Source of the DNA: CAMLIZ01 sp966212505
GTDB lineage: Bacteria > Pseudomonadota > Gammaproteobacteria > Burkholderiales > Burkholderiaceae_C
Assembly (NCBI GenBank): GCA_966212505.1
Contig: CBIHRS010000015.1
Span: forward strand, 55,933-119,932
DNA: 64,000 bases
Direction of reading: 5' to 3'
Positions 22,401 to 27,528 of the stretch are shown here, piece by piece. How positions within the stretch are numbered: the first letter of the stretch is position 1; each line of letters starts with the position of its first letter. A program made the translations under genes and the position numbers. A model generated the notes under the pieces. It saw only the letters and a program-made list of their open reading frames with translations, had not been told where the DNA came from and did not search any database.

Positions 22401-25400
22401 GCCCAGCATCTGGGCGGTCACGTCGCTGTCGATGCGGTTGGTGCCGATGCCCACACCGGCACTCAGGCCGCCCTGCGAGCCTGCGGCCATGAAGCCGAAG
22501 CCCCAGTTCTCGGTGTAGTCGTGCGCCTCCACGGTGACGGTGGAAGCGCGGTACTGCGTGGTGCCGTCATGCATGCCGACGGCGCGCAGGCCCGCATCCA
22601 CGCTCTGGTCGACGTTGTTCACGCCGATCGCGCCGCCGAAGGCGAGGCCGCCCTGCGCCAGGCCCACGCCCACCGCGGTGGCCACCAGCGTGTTCATGTC
22701 GCCGCTGGTGCCGCTGGTCGCCGACACGTCGACGCTGCCGCTGGTGTACAGATCGGTCCAGCCCACCTGCGCGGTGGTGCTGTGGTCGGAGGTGCCCAGG
22801 AGGTTGAGCGCCACCGCGAGGCCGCCCGAGGCGCCCTTCGAGTAGGCCACCGAGCCGGCACCTGCATAGACATCGGCCCGGTTGCTCGCCGTCACGCTGA
22901 CCGAGCCGGCCTTCACGTAGCCGCTGGCCGAGGCCGCATCCCAGTCGCCGATGCGCGCGCTCAGCGTGTCGTTCACCTCGTTGACGGCCACCGAGCCCAC
23001 GCCCGAGAGCGAGCCGTTCGACCCCGCGAAGCCGGCAGCCACGCTCACCAGCCAGGCCGAGTCTTCGGCGTTGACGGCGACGCTGGTCGCATTGACCGAC
23101 GAGCCGAGGATCTGCGCGCTGCCGGTGCGGTGCACATCGTTGTGCACGTACGAGATGCCGAGGTTGTTCTTGCCCACCTGCAGGAAGCCCGCCACCCCGA
23201 GGGTGCGCGCGCCATAGGCCGACTGCGAGCCGTCGGACAGGAGGGTGCCGCTGAAGTCGTAGTCGCCGGCCTCGCTGCTGCTGCCCAGCGCATCGAGCTG
23301 GCTGTCGATCGCCGCGTCGACACCGCCTTCCACACCGAGCTTCACCGCGCCGGTGTTGGTGAGCGTGCTGCCCGAGAGCAGCGCGGTATGGTGCCCGCCC
23401 ACCTCGTTGATCACGAAGCTGCCGTTGAAGGTGCTCGTGCCCGAGCCGCCGCCCAGGCCGGCCGCGCCCGAGGCGATGCGGCTGGCGTCGGTGGCATCGA
23501 GCGTGATGTGGCCGAAGTCGGTCAGCGTGCTGCCGGTCACGCGCGCTTCGGCCAGGTCGTGCTCGCCGTCGCCGATGTCGGCATAGGTGATCGCCAGGCC
23601 CACGCCGCCCTTGCCGCCGAGGTAGAGCGAGCCGCCGCCGATGCCGATGTCGGTGCGGCTGTAGGCGCCGACCTCCAGCGTGTTGCTGGTGCTGCCGGCA
23701 TCGAGCTGGCTGTTCTCGATGCGGGCGCTCGCGCTGTCGCTCACCTGGGCCACCGAGGCCGAGGCACCGACGCTGAAGTTCTTGCCGCTGGGGTTGTTGG
23801 TGTTGACCGAGAAGCCCAGGCCGATGCCCAGCCGGTCGCCGCCCTGTGCCGCCTGCACCGTCACGTCGCCGGTGTTCAGCGCGCTCACGTTGCTGAGGTA
23901 GGCCTGCGCGTCGTCGCCGCTGTTCAGGATGGACACCGCACCCGAGAAGGCGGTGGTGCTGCTGGTGCTCGGATCCTGCCCGGCCTTGATGAAGGCGGCC
24001 GCACCGGCCACGCTCAGCTCGGCCGTCTTCTCGAGCGCCCGCACGTCGATCGCGCTGCGGGTGGTGCGCGCGGTGATCGTCGCGCTGCTCGCGCTGGCTT
24101 CGGTGTCCAGGTCGCTCAGCGTGGCCGAGAAGCTGCCCGAGGCGGCCAGGCCGAAGCCCGGATCCTCCGGCGCCGACGAGCCGGAGCCGCTGGCCTGCTG
24201 GCCCGACTTCGACGCGCCGCCGGCCGAGCTGGCGCTGCTGCTGCCGCTGGCCAGGCCGAAGGCGCTGGTGGCCTTGCTCACCAGGCTGTTCCACTTGTTC
24301 TCGAACTGCTGGCCGTAGCCGGGCTCGCCGGTCTTGGGCGAGGTGGCGGCGCCTGCGGCGGCGATCGAGGCATTGGTGCCGTCGGTGGCCGCATGCACGG
24401 TCAGCGCATCGGTGCTGATGCCGGCGGTGGGCGCGCTGCCCGAGGCGGTGGTGGTGGCCACGTCGTCGCGCTGCACCAGCGCAGCGTCGGCGCTGTTGTC
24501 GCCGATGGTCGCGCGGGTGTCGCCATCGGCGGTGTTGATCGCCACCGCGATGCCCACCGCCTTGGAATCGGTGTAAGCGAAGCTGCCCGCCGCAGCCCAG
24601 TTGCCTTCGTGCTGCTGCGCATCGATGTCGACCGACGAGGCGGTGACCGAGGCGGTGTTGCTGATCGAGGCCCGCGTCTGGTTGTCGAGGTCGAGCACGC
24701 CGACGATGCCGTTGAAGGCCAGGCCGGAACCCACGCCCGAGGTCGGCGCGATGACGATGTGCGACTCGTCGTTCTGCGCGCTCACCGACACATCGCCGGC
24801 GCCGGCATTGATCGTGGCGCCGGCGCCCACGCCGGCCACCGCGTTGCCGCTGTAGTTCACGTAGCTCAGCGAGGCGCCGAGCGACTTGCCGTCGTCGCCC
24901 GAGCCGGTGCCCGCGAGGATCAGGAATGCGCCGACGTTGCCGGCGATGTCGATGCTCTGCGCCTGCTGGTAGGCCTGCACGTCGACCGATGCGCCGAAGT
25001 CGAACTGATAGCTCTGGTCGCTGAACATGCTGCCCAGGCCGCTGAGGGTCTGCGCATGGCTCCAGCCGCCGGTGGCGGCACTGGTGGTGACCTTGGCGCG
25101 GTCGCCGATCCAGGCCTTGGCGCCGTGGTCCAGGCTCTGGTAGTTGAACGAGGCCGAGACCGAGTTCGCCTCCGCCTCGCCGCTGGCATTGGCATAGCTG
25201 GTGAGCAGGCTGCCGGTGAGGCCGGCCGTGGCGCTCACATGGTCGATCACGTCGCTGAAGCTGCCCCAGCGGTCGTAGGTGCTGACGATCGGCTGGAACT
25301 GCTGCGCCGCCACGCCCAGGCGCGTGGCATCGATGCTGGTGTATTCGCCGACTTCGGCGATCGCCTTGCTCGTGCCCAGCGTCAGGTTCACCGCGACGCT

Positions 25401-27476
25401 GCCGCTGTTTTCCACCTCGGGGTCGCGCGCCGTGCCGCTGCCCGACGTGGTGCGGGCCGAGACCGCGCTCTCGCTCGAGGTGCGCATCTCGCGCTGGTCT
25501 TCGCGCGCGGCCACCACCACGTTGCCCGACGACACGATGGACGGCGCGCTGGCGTTGTCGACGTTGTTGCCGATGTGGGCCACCGCCTGGTGGTCGGATT
25601 GCGCCAGCGAGAACGAGGCGCCCACGCGCAGGCTCAGCGTGCCATCGGCCTCCTGCACCATGTCGCCCAGCACCTTGGTGGGCAGCAGGCTCTTCACGGT
25701 GTTGTTGATCGCCGTCTGCGCCGCACCCAGCGCAGCCACCGGGCCCGCGCCCACCGTGCGCATGAACACGCTGCTGCCCACGGTGGAGCTGCTGTGCACG
25801 CGCTGCTGCGTGGTGCGATCGAGCGCCACCACGTCCACGTCGCCCACCTTGGCGGCGTTGGTGCCCACGCTGGCGCCGAGGTCGGCGATCGCGCTGCTGG
25901 TGAAATCGCCCAGCGCCACCGTCACGCCGAGCGCGGTGCCGGCCAGGCCGTAGGCGGTGCTGCTGACCTTGTAGGCGTTCTGGTTGTCGGCATGCACGGC
26001 CACGCTGCCGGCGGTGAGGCTGGCGCCGGTCTCGACCAGCGCCTTGCTGTGCGCGTCGGCACCGCCGACCGCCACCGCGACCACCGCCGCGTTGTCGTTG
26101 GTGGCCACCAGCGTCAGCGCGCTGATGTCGAGGCTGGTCTCGTTGTGCGAGGTGACCGAGAGCTTGCCGCCCGCGTTGATGGTGGCGCCGCTCTTGACCT
26201 GCGTGGCGCTGGTGGACGAGGCATTGCCGTACACCACCGCCGCGCCGACCAGCGAGTTGCCGTTCAGCGTGATGGCCGGATCTTCGGCCGTGGCGCGCGC
26301 GGTGCTGCCGAGCGAGACATTGCCGCTGGCCTGCACGTTGGCGGTGCTGTTCACCGTGACGCTGGCGTTGGCATTGGCCATCACCGCATAGCCGCTGATG
26401 CCGCTCACCGCGCCGATGGTGGTCATGCCGATCCACGAGCCCCAGTCCTCCGTGTAGGACGAGGTGGCGCGCGAGCTCGCGCTGGCGCTCACGTTGGCGG
26501 CATCGATCTCGCCCGAGAGCGTGAGCGAGGTGGTGGCACTGGCCTGGCCGTAGCCCTGCTTGTCGGTGGCGATGGCGGTCAGCGTCACGTCGCCCGAGGT
26601 CTTGGCGACCGAGGTGTTGCGGGCATCGAGCACCGAGCCGCTCTGCAGCGAGACGGTGGGCGCCTCGATCGTGATGCCACCGTCGGCCAGCAGCTTGCCG
26701 GCGATGTCGACCGCGGTGCCCGACGAGCCCTTGGCGACGATGGAGATCGTGCCGCCGTCGCTCTTCAGCGTCTTGGGCGCGGTGAGGTCGCCGGTGTTGA
26801 CCGCCGCCTCGTTGACGTAGCTCGCGCTGCGCGCGTTGCCGGCGATGATGGCGCCGGTGCTGCCCACCTGCACCTGGTCGGCATCGATCACCACGCCGCT
26901 CTGCGTGTTGATCTTGCCCTGGATGCTCACCAGCCCGCTGCCCGACAGCGTGTAGCTGCCGCCGGTGAGGTCGCCGATGGCCTTGTTGCCGCTGACGAAA
27001 TCGGTGATGTCGCTCTGCGAGGGCGTGCGCAGCGTCAGCTTGCCCACGTTGACGATGCCGCTCGAACCCACCAGGAAGCCGTAGCTGCTGGCGAAGGTGA
27101 CGTCGCCGCCCAGCGCGCCGCCGCTGTACGCGTTGAGCGTGCCCCACACCTCGGGCTGGCTGCTGCGCACGATGTTCACCAGCTTGCTGCTGCCCGCCGG
27201 CACCAGCAGGTTCACCGTGTTGCCGTTGCCCACCACGAAGTGGTTGAACACGTTGATCGCCACGCCGCCGGAGGTGTAGCCGTTGACCACCTCCTGCGTC
27301 TTCACGCCGGTGCTGTTGACGGTGGTGAAGCCGGCCACCGCATCGATGTTGTGGTCGGTCGCCATCGCGTTGGCCGACACCGCCGTCAGCAGCCAGCCGA
27401 GCGGTCGGCTCACCTGCGGCACCGCGCGGGCGGTGCGGGGCGAGCGGCGGGGGGCGGCGGAGCGGCGCTTGGGCAT
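4455..27476 (-). CDS. TpsA giant filamentous adhesin (LktA/FhaB-like exoprotein)
   Basis: At 7673 residues this is among the larger bacterial exoproteins. A basic N-terminus and short hydrophobic stretch (LGWLLTAVSANAMA, cut likely after Ala39) lead into a TPS secretion domain at about residues 40-300, with VNLLVPAGSSKLVN and YGFLVGSSGIVNVGKLTLR. The usual NPNG motif is replaced by SSYGFLVGSSG, as I recall for LktA-family adhesins. Residues 300-3100 are diverged Gly/Ala/Ser/Thr-rich beta-helix modules. Residues about 3370-3860 are an aromatic, cysteine-containing insertion. Two helix-forming stretches lie near residues 3155-3215 and 4065-4180. Residues about 4750-7290 are near-identical repeats of 183 residues, and about 380 non-repetitive residues follow. 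No toxin domain is evident at the end. The start at 27476 is chosen because AGGA lies eight bases upstream and the protein begins with a basic leader; the upstream in-frame extension has low-complexity coding unlike a leader. Role: surface attachment or biofilm (inferred). Confidence 0.92.
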   Translation of the reverse strand: MPKRRSAAPRRSPRTARAVPQVSRPLGWLLTAVSANAMATDHNIDAVAGFTTVNSTGVKTQEVVNGYTSGGVAINVFNHFVVGNGNTVNLLVPAGSSKLVNIVRSSQPEVWGTLNAYSGGALGGDVTFASSYGFLVGSSGIVNVGKLTLRTPSQSDITDFVSGNKAIGDLTGGSYTLSGSGLVSIQGKINTQSGVVIDADQVQVGSTGAIIAGNARSASYVNEAAVNTGDLTAPKTLKSDGGTISIVAKGSSGTAVDIAGKLLADGGITIEAPTVSLQSGSVLDARNTSVAKTSGDVTLTAIATDKQGYGQASATTSLTLSGEIDAANVSASASSRATSSYTEDWGSWIGMTTIGAVSGISGYAVMANANASVTVNSTANVQASGNVSLGSTARATAEDPAITLNGNSLVGAAVVYGNASSTSATQVKSGATINAGGKLSVTSHNETSLDISALTLVATNDNAAVVAVAVGGADAHSKALVETGASLTAGSVAVHADNQNAYKVSSTAYGLAGTALGVTVALGDFTSSAIADLGASVGTNAAKVGDVDVVALDRTTQQRVHSSSTVGSSVFMRTVGAGPVAALGAAQTAINNTVKSLLPTKVLGDMVQEADGTLSLRVGASFSLAQSDHQAVAHIGNNVDNASAPSIVSSGNVVVAAREDQREMRTSSESAVSARTTSGSGTARDPEVENSGSVAVNLTLGTSKAIAEVGEYTSIDATRLGVAAQQFQPIVSTYDRWGSFSDVIDHVSATAGLTGSLLTSYANASGEAEANSVSASFNYQSLDHGAKAWIGDRAKVTTSAATGGWSHAQTLSGLGSMFSDQSYQFDFGASVDVQAYQQAQSIDIAGNVGAFLILAGTGSGDDGKSLGASLSYVNYSGNAVAGVGAGATINAGAGDVSVSAQNDESHIVIAPTSGVGSGLAFNGIVGVLDLDNQTRASISNTASVTASSVDIDAQQHEGNWAAAGSFAYTDSKAVGIAVAINTADGDTRATIGDNSADAALVQRDDVATTTASGSAPTAGISTDALTVHAATDGTNASIAAAGAATSPKTGEPGYGQQFENKWNSLVSKATSAFGLASGSSSASSAGGASKSGQQASGSGSSAPEDPGFGLAASGSFSATLSDLDTEASASSATITARTTRSAIDVRALEKTAELSVAGAAAFIKAGQDPSTSSTTAFSGAVSILNSGDDAQAYLSNVSALNTGDVTVQAAQGGDRLGIGLGFSVNTNNPSGKNFSVGASASVAQVSDSASARIENSQLDAGSTSNTLEVGAYSRTDIGIGGGSLYLGGKGGVGLAITYADIGDGEHDLAEARVTGSTLTDFGHITLDATDASRIASGAAGLGGGSGTSTFNGSFVINEVGGHHTALLSGSTLTNTGAVKLGVEGGVDAAIDSQLDALGSSSEAGDYDFSGTLLSDGSQSAYGARTLGVAGFLQVGKNNLGISYVHNDVHRTGSAQILGSSVNATSVAVNAEDSAWLVSVAAGFAGSNGSLSGVGSVAVNEVNDTLSARIGDWDAASASGYVKAGSVSVTASNRADVYAGAGSVAYSKGASGGLAVALNLLGTSDHSTTAQVGWTDLYTSGSVDVSATSGTSGDMNTLVATAVGVGLAQGGLAFGGAIGVNNVDQSVDAGLRAVGMHDGTTQYRASTVTVEAHDYTENWGFGFMAAGSQGGLSAGVGIGTNRIDSDVTAQMLGGRSKVIQAADVEVDASRKNRLITVDAGVSVGTGLTGAASIGTNVTDGHVTAKIASGAQVDATNNVLVTALADTFSAVGSGSVGVGTGSASGALAVSTAVDFGVTQALVDNATVKALGQGTAATVRSGRLSNGPALSDLSDADGVDRDAVSQSFEDQALSEGTERAHGLVVNATSYEKLRTINVAGSGSTGAAAITINVATNDFEGSTKAQVTSSTINSGVSGQSGADVLVRASDHSMGLAISAGIAGASQGAGIAGLSMNLQTHDVDARIQGSTANADALKIDAAATQMAQAVSAGGSGGGTAAGAASVVVATQYGDVKAWLLGGTTTAGSVDVDAQRVQESDLAAGSASGGGQVGVGFALAVSRIGGDTRATVGRDPDDDNATTSTTVNTDALNIDAARATTIESYTFGVGVGVGVAGLAGMVNVSDQGGETRAGAYDAVLRAKDGSGAIGTLGIDAQETYTAKQVAAGAGIGFTGIGAAFNVVLSSSSTVAELVGSDTKATDTSITAEADRQAEVYSVAGGSGAFAGAVSLGFIKFGAGDAGSADSELTSSASAADTTVNKGYASNNSQLTTAEQTHLDVKSGSLALQGQVQNSAVSSTATVTGDGQTLKVDSASLLAAHVSGGKLDTGTLTVSTDGRTHTYTLAGAVQGSIAGLSGGLGITREYIVDSAIVDTQLTAHEVTVSATERDGSGGAAGEIEAFSAGGGGLVVGVAYSDVLVENRVVAGVTRAVGNDSKGLQVSARDLTTVKVGGDNEDSPENVSVGVGVVGASVSRAEKNSDVDAWAGKTGYTLDGYTDIAVDAAASGQVKATGFAVSVGVIGVMGVSSNAEDNSDVDAQLIGSVDTGSNGTVSVTASARPETYARAYGVQVAAGAAVGGSFAYATANTSANASIADSAVFSGTGTVTVTAQTGETDSSQQGGYFSADAKALAASGGLLAGLAATEVVAQNKSTTKASVGNYVTLPTGDLTVSAFNYSGQRADGDAYFGGAIIGIGTNSATAESSTSARVVMGRNPVAGVSRSGDLTLTATSTDRNEAFATGGGGGVISGSAANAFVNATDSDNAPAASVEIADWTSSRNIVGTGGLKILASHETQFYTGADTTAVSVVGGAAADATTTIDLDAKVVLGQYVGFESQAADITATNAVNQIASPSLAGWSTSVSAGAGGGINGYAAKSTINIDNQGASIALGNNASLDVFALTAHETLGNRLRLDAYSTLSIDDSAQLSTGGAIQSAVAESSVTATANNSITLGSNVSLENEVDTVQLGTYSLANVWSAANAKTYAAVGAAGGTADVTVTANNSVTLGSNAKLTGYGSVSVYAGRSADSITDNTLLLNAVSDVYNWTAAPVDTSVTADATANVNNNIDIGSGASISSVRNVWLQADEGRVYATGTGRGHNPYLELFSSEIKAGSGKTNTSSTVTFENTATVEAGTRHDQSVTIAADGSVTKGSGTEATVKDVPSFSSRSSLQSYIDELTAQKTAVDTYVATLSASDQASYTYSAAYQQIVSELSFLTPLLSELSATTVNAVYVGNITAAGGDVHLAADRVLVKAGSPSITAHGDPTITITNNSSKALIVDTLTIPNDAGGQVLVTGGASNSLPAALHVNESSNSGGSQITITHNPSATGADLFVQGDITNLGGTVTVDVEQGSLLQTANISAKEMDLTVSDIYLVNVSGMQSYGFSPLALSGYATSSRGWKPVSADEAVGWWIADRYESTIKDKGISSFNSYFYGTDYASAYGSGATVVSNIFYNWGFNDSAECSTNCTTFTFPNHAGGSDRGNGDWKFTSVGDYTGKLLLTTDYATIKNSGFLGTAVTKDALNASFIAINAGTIDVNGIIRAGNFNNWSVNIGSGFDTAIQTYIDAKGLKAGDTISITPGQPLYYDKATRTCNWFGMNCHNVLVSTAIDTGVSLMSAGDAGITLKYDVASGKLTLDDVKANGNGTVLLRGKIVSTGQDGQILVDDGLGTIRVNNASTKALVVNDLDAGSTTTGLIRITDTNYYNRTDWYVHEAGQLVQHYVTNSSAQTYNGASGSTEGYWDNGKATTSYQPMLNQWYKWTESAEVLRSYSAPPDGWYAKYLPVGNWKFANQDTPWTTSSGGIVTSCSSCGSNYLTGVFSAGSVTQDWTHVGYSYSNYYGSTFTDRYWEYKIPYDLRMSIDYYVKADNPIKLQFVGASAGTVSVASGTGITLNGTISNSAGSTSISSTGGSLANAADAVINSKTLTLSATGDIGSSQQALTAITSQINASAGGLVNLDLTAQNSSIALQQIAAAGNVTVNVDKSLLPSGSGTHLAGNNVSVTSSFGSLGDVATNQAVNISIGGQLTVATRGDINLRQASGNLTVNTIAAEAGDVTITLDNGRLLNGIDTTSRSAEETAYLSSLWNKLNMTAANAGQETVKAFENQVSAKYQQYYLIKQRLADDSDAGFAISAAYLEAMRTRVAAQQGVSGASLSDAAVTAAVKAEYSGIKTFFADNFGASQPFDSNAAYNSSWRYTVDPASALYASLTTGAQWKQSQLDIAISSAAITPVTSGYISSRAANISGNNVTLNTSLGSVGKDAADLGIAISRSNPVISADDQAALVSAGPGDLSFTTTATQLLATVKQQDPVKVNAGGKLTVTARDAVYIESDDALVLGAVKSTSGDIRLTAGGNITSSTGSATTISAGGLNIATTQGSIGTAAAPINLALTDALRVASAPGDIYVAQNGSGLALGSIGAGGFLSVSAGGALTNWASNAGSYHIVADGASLSAALGSSRYDIGTSARPVSLRLTGGSLALNGNNAYVDVTSSGAWSLGTTTLNGAYALDASGDITLAGNLSAASVHLTTDGDVLATAPVSWNTGGATLIEGAALSLADASLAGSQVTLMADAGALSAGNVTSRSGRLDLLATAGIDLYGTLTAANGLLADGQSITMHNGSVAAATGAASLSVIDAVSLTSLSASGALTVNAGSFDASGNVQTGTASIVTGAMNLSAGSVLRSTAGAIGISADALTMGSGSLLASSGATTLSVAGDLGLAKLGIGTQLNVTAGGNVAFNEAVSVGGNLSVDAGGDLSLQGALNVAGAATLRATGSGTQAAGQSTTIGQSAGIEAASWTMGAGASLHAGSLQLKTRGDQKLAQVLSDAGLVLDADGQIDLGDNVTSAGDAQLSAVQGITLAADKRLEAGGSLSSTSSSFTMGGNAELASGTGTSLTASHDVSLAQVDVGSDLVVDAGGQLSLNGALDVNGAATLQAGGDALMASGQAAHVGQALEIDAASWRMDPGASLNAGSLRVHTSGDQGLALVQTTGGLTLEAGGALALTDSVTVGGDADLNAGTDATLATLSIGGDLRIAAQRNLRFDDAAVIGGSLDVDAGRDLVLAGALDVHGAATLNAGGAGTQAAGERLHTTGLLQIDAASWTMGSGASIDARSLSLRTADDQRLAQITVAGALDLNADGDIVLRDDVAVRTDASLMAAQAIRVAGSVTVSVGGDFVSQSGSFAMDGGSAVQAGRDAAIIATSGVTLAQFDAARGLTVDAGGNVGFDETVSVGGDLALTSRGRLALSGTLDVNGAATLRVAETGAQAAAERVHVAGALDIEAASWTMGDAATLDAGSLRLKTSGDQQLALLSTAAGLQLDAGGALALGDDAVVGGHAALSAAQAITLAAGKTVNVGGDLSSQSDSLTMGAGSKVQVGGNATLATASGVTLAQVGTGHGLAIDAGGSVGFNEATTVGGDLTLTAGGDLALAGTLDVAGGATLRVTGAGTQAAAEQARVGNAFDAEAASWTMGGSASIDAGSLHIKTTGDQQLALLKAARSLQLNAGGAMALGDDATVGGDASLSAAQAVTLAASKTVNVAGDLGLQSDSFTMGAGSRARVGGNTTLVTNSGVTLAQVSAGLALTVDAGGNVGFAEATTVGSDLTLTSGGGLALIGALDVNGAATLRVAGAGTQAAGERTQVANALDIEAASWTMGDGASIDAGALRIKTSGDQQLALLKAMGSLQLDAGGAMALGDNVTVGGNASLSAAQSVTLAAAKTVNIGGDLSSQSDSLTMGAGSKAQVGGNATLATTAGMTLAQVSTGHSLTVDAGGNVGFTEATTVGGDLTLTAGGDLALVGALDVNGAATLRVVGAGTQTAGERAQVANTLDIEAAAWTMGDGASIDAGSLRLKTSGDQQLALLKTAGSLQLDAGGAMALGDNVTAGGHAALSAAQAITLAAAKTVNVGGDLNSQSDSLTMGVGSKVQVGGNVTLATTSGMTLAQVSTDQDLTIGAGGNVGFNEATTAGGDLTLTAGGDLALVGTLDVSGAATLRVTGAGTQAAAEQTRVANALDVEAASWTMGDGASIDAGSLHIKTSGDQQLALLNATGSLQLDAGGAMALGDNVTVGGNASLSAAQSVTLATAKTVNVGDDLTSQSDSLTMGAGSKVQIGGSATFATNASVTLAQANTGRGLAIDAGGSVRFNEATTVGGDLTLTSGGDLTLIGALDVAGAATLRVIGSGTQAAGEHAHVANALDIDAASWTMGDGASIDAGSLRLKTSGDQQLALLNATGSLQLDAGGAMALGDNVTVGGNASLSVAQAVKLAAAKTVNIGGDLSSQSHSLTMDAGSKVQVGGNVTLATTSGMTLAQVSTGHSLTVDAGGNVGFNEPTTVGGDLTLTAGGDLALVGTLDVSGAATLRVTGAGTQAAAEQTRVANALDIEAASWTMGDGASIDAGSLRLKTSGDQQLALLKTGAALQLDAGGAMALGDNVTVGGNASLSAVQAITLAAMKTVNIGGDLTSQSDSLTMGAGSKVQIGGSATLATNAGMTLAQVSAGHSLAIDAGGNVGFTEATAVGGDLTLTAGGDLTLIGALDVAGAATLRVTGAGMQAAGEHAQVANALDIEAASWTMGDGASIDAGSLRLKTSNDQQLALLKTGAALQLDAGGAMALGDNVTVGGNASLSAVQAITLAAMKTVNIGGDLTSQSDSLTMGAGSKVQIGGSATLATNAGMTLAQVSAGHSLAIDAGGNVGFTEATAVGGDLTLTAGGDLTLIGALDVAGAATLRVTGAGMQAAGEHAQVANALDIEAASWTMGDGASIDAGSLRLKTSNDQQLALLKATGSLQLDASGAVVLGDNVTVGGNASLSAAQAITLADAKTVHVGGNLSVRSDSFTMGARSQAQVGGDATVATRSRIALAQFSTGRNLVIDAGGSVGFNEAATVGSDLALTSGGDLALVGALDVNGAATLRVTGAGAQAAGERTSVSNALDVEAASWTMGNGAAIDAGSLRIKTSGDQQLALLKSAGSLQLDAGGAMALGDDVTVGTDASLSAGQAITLAAAKTVNVRGDLGVRSDSFTMGAGSQAQIGGNAAITTTSGVTLAQFGTAQGLVIDAGGSVGFNEATAVGGDLTLTSGGDFALVGTLDVNGAATLRVTGAGTQAAAERVRVASALDVEAASWTMGNGASIDAGSLRIKTSGDQQLALLKSAGSLQLDAGGAMALRDDATVGGDATLSAAHAITLAAAKTVTVGGDLGIQSDSFAMGAGSQAQVQGDATIATTSGVALAQFSAGRNLVIDAGGNVGFNEAAAFGGDLAVTAGGSLSLVGNVDVGGAATLHSAGQGTQAAGQATRVAGALDVGAASWTMGQGSSIAAEGSMRLQAAGDVLLSSVSVHGDVLDLSAGGTLSGRNDAPVHIGTGSAGTHTTINAGLGLGDPLVVDAPWLSVATTQGDINLIVERGVYSPLLSAENGDVRLTVHGSLTFDHLLGNPWLWVDGKVSGQQMTMSQGSLNSRDALEIDQLTLKGGGPLSVAAPNIAMRIDSAGAPLTTLTLTGFDGARADNVNVSVTGTQRVEIDKLYTRNGELSLPLDVVLRDASASGALTLDTAAVKVSLDNVNPAAREADAQLITPQGSFWLQLAGTSLFTDALVTRFQSPIALYFHRPDEVAFDAQTAFYRLSTEQLSQDITWTQWRLPRVSLAPMPIFGGWLTLPDPRRGEAPAVNTTSPRSPTASHNKQDEESAEVRDDDLLIGALQ
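5623..12211 (-). repeat. Tandem array in tpsA: twelve exact 549-bp periods
   Basis: The codons for the AASWTMG motif recur at exactly 549-bp spacing (for example at 5623, 6172, 6721, 7270, 11662 and 12211). The whole span equals 12 x 549 bp, so no net insertion or deletion has accumulated. Each 183-residue unit contains IDAGSLRLKTSGDQQLALL, LQLDAGGAMALGDNVTVGG, a GAGSKVQVGG turn and FNEATTVGGDLTLTAGG, a pattern typical of right-handed beta-helix rungs. Units differ mostly by scattered substitutions. The array would add about 2200 residues of filament length. Confidence 0.95.
7200..8316 (-). repeat. Perfect 568-bp direct repeat inside the tpsA array
   Basis: Bases 7200-7767 and 7749-8316 match without a single difference that I could find in a line-by-line comparison at an offset of 549. 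Neighbouring units differ at many positions: just outside the block, 7199 is G against A at 7748, and 7768 is T against C at 8317. The identity is slightly longer than one repeat unit. This is the signature of a very recent tandem duplication or gene conversion. Confidence 0.93.
12212..13210 (-). repeat. Degenerate upstream units of the tpsA repeat array
   Basis: Two further AASW(T/R)M motifs occur near 12631 and 13120, spaced about 420 and 489 bp instead of 549. They carry recognisable but diverged unit sequence (GASLNAGSLRVHTSGDQ and GASLHAGSLQLKTRGDQ). These look like older or shortened units at the N-terminal edge of the array, before the exact 549-bp periodicity starts. Confidence 0.8.
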
Positions 27477-27528
27477 CTGGGGTGTCCTGGGGGCGTGGGC
27501 GAAGTGGGGGCGGAAAAACGGAGCGGGA

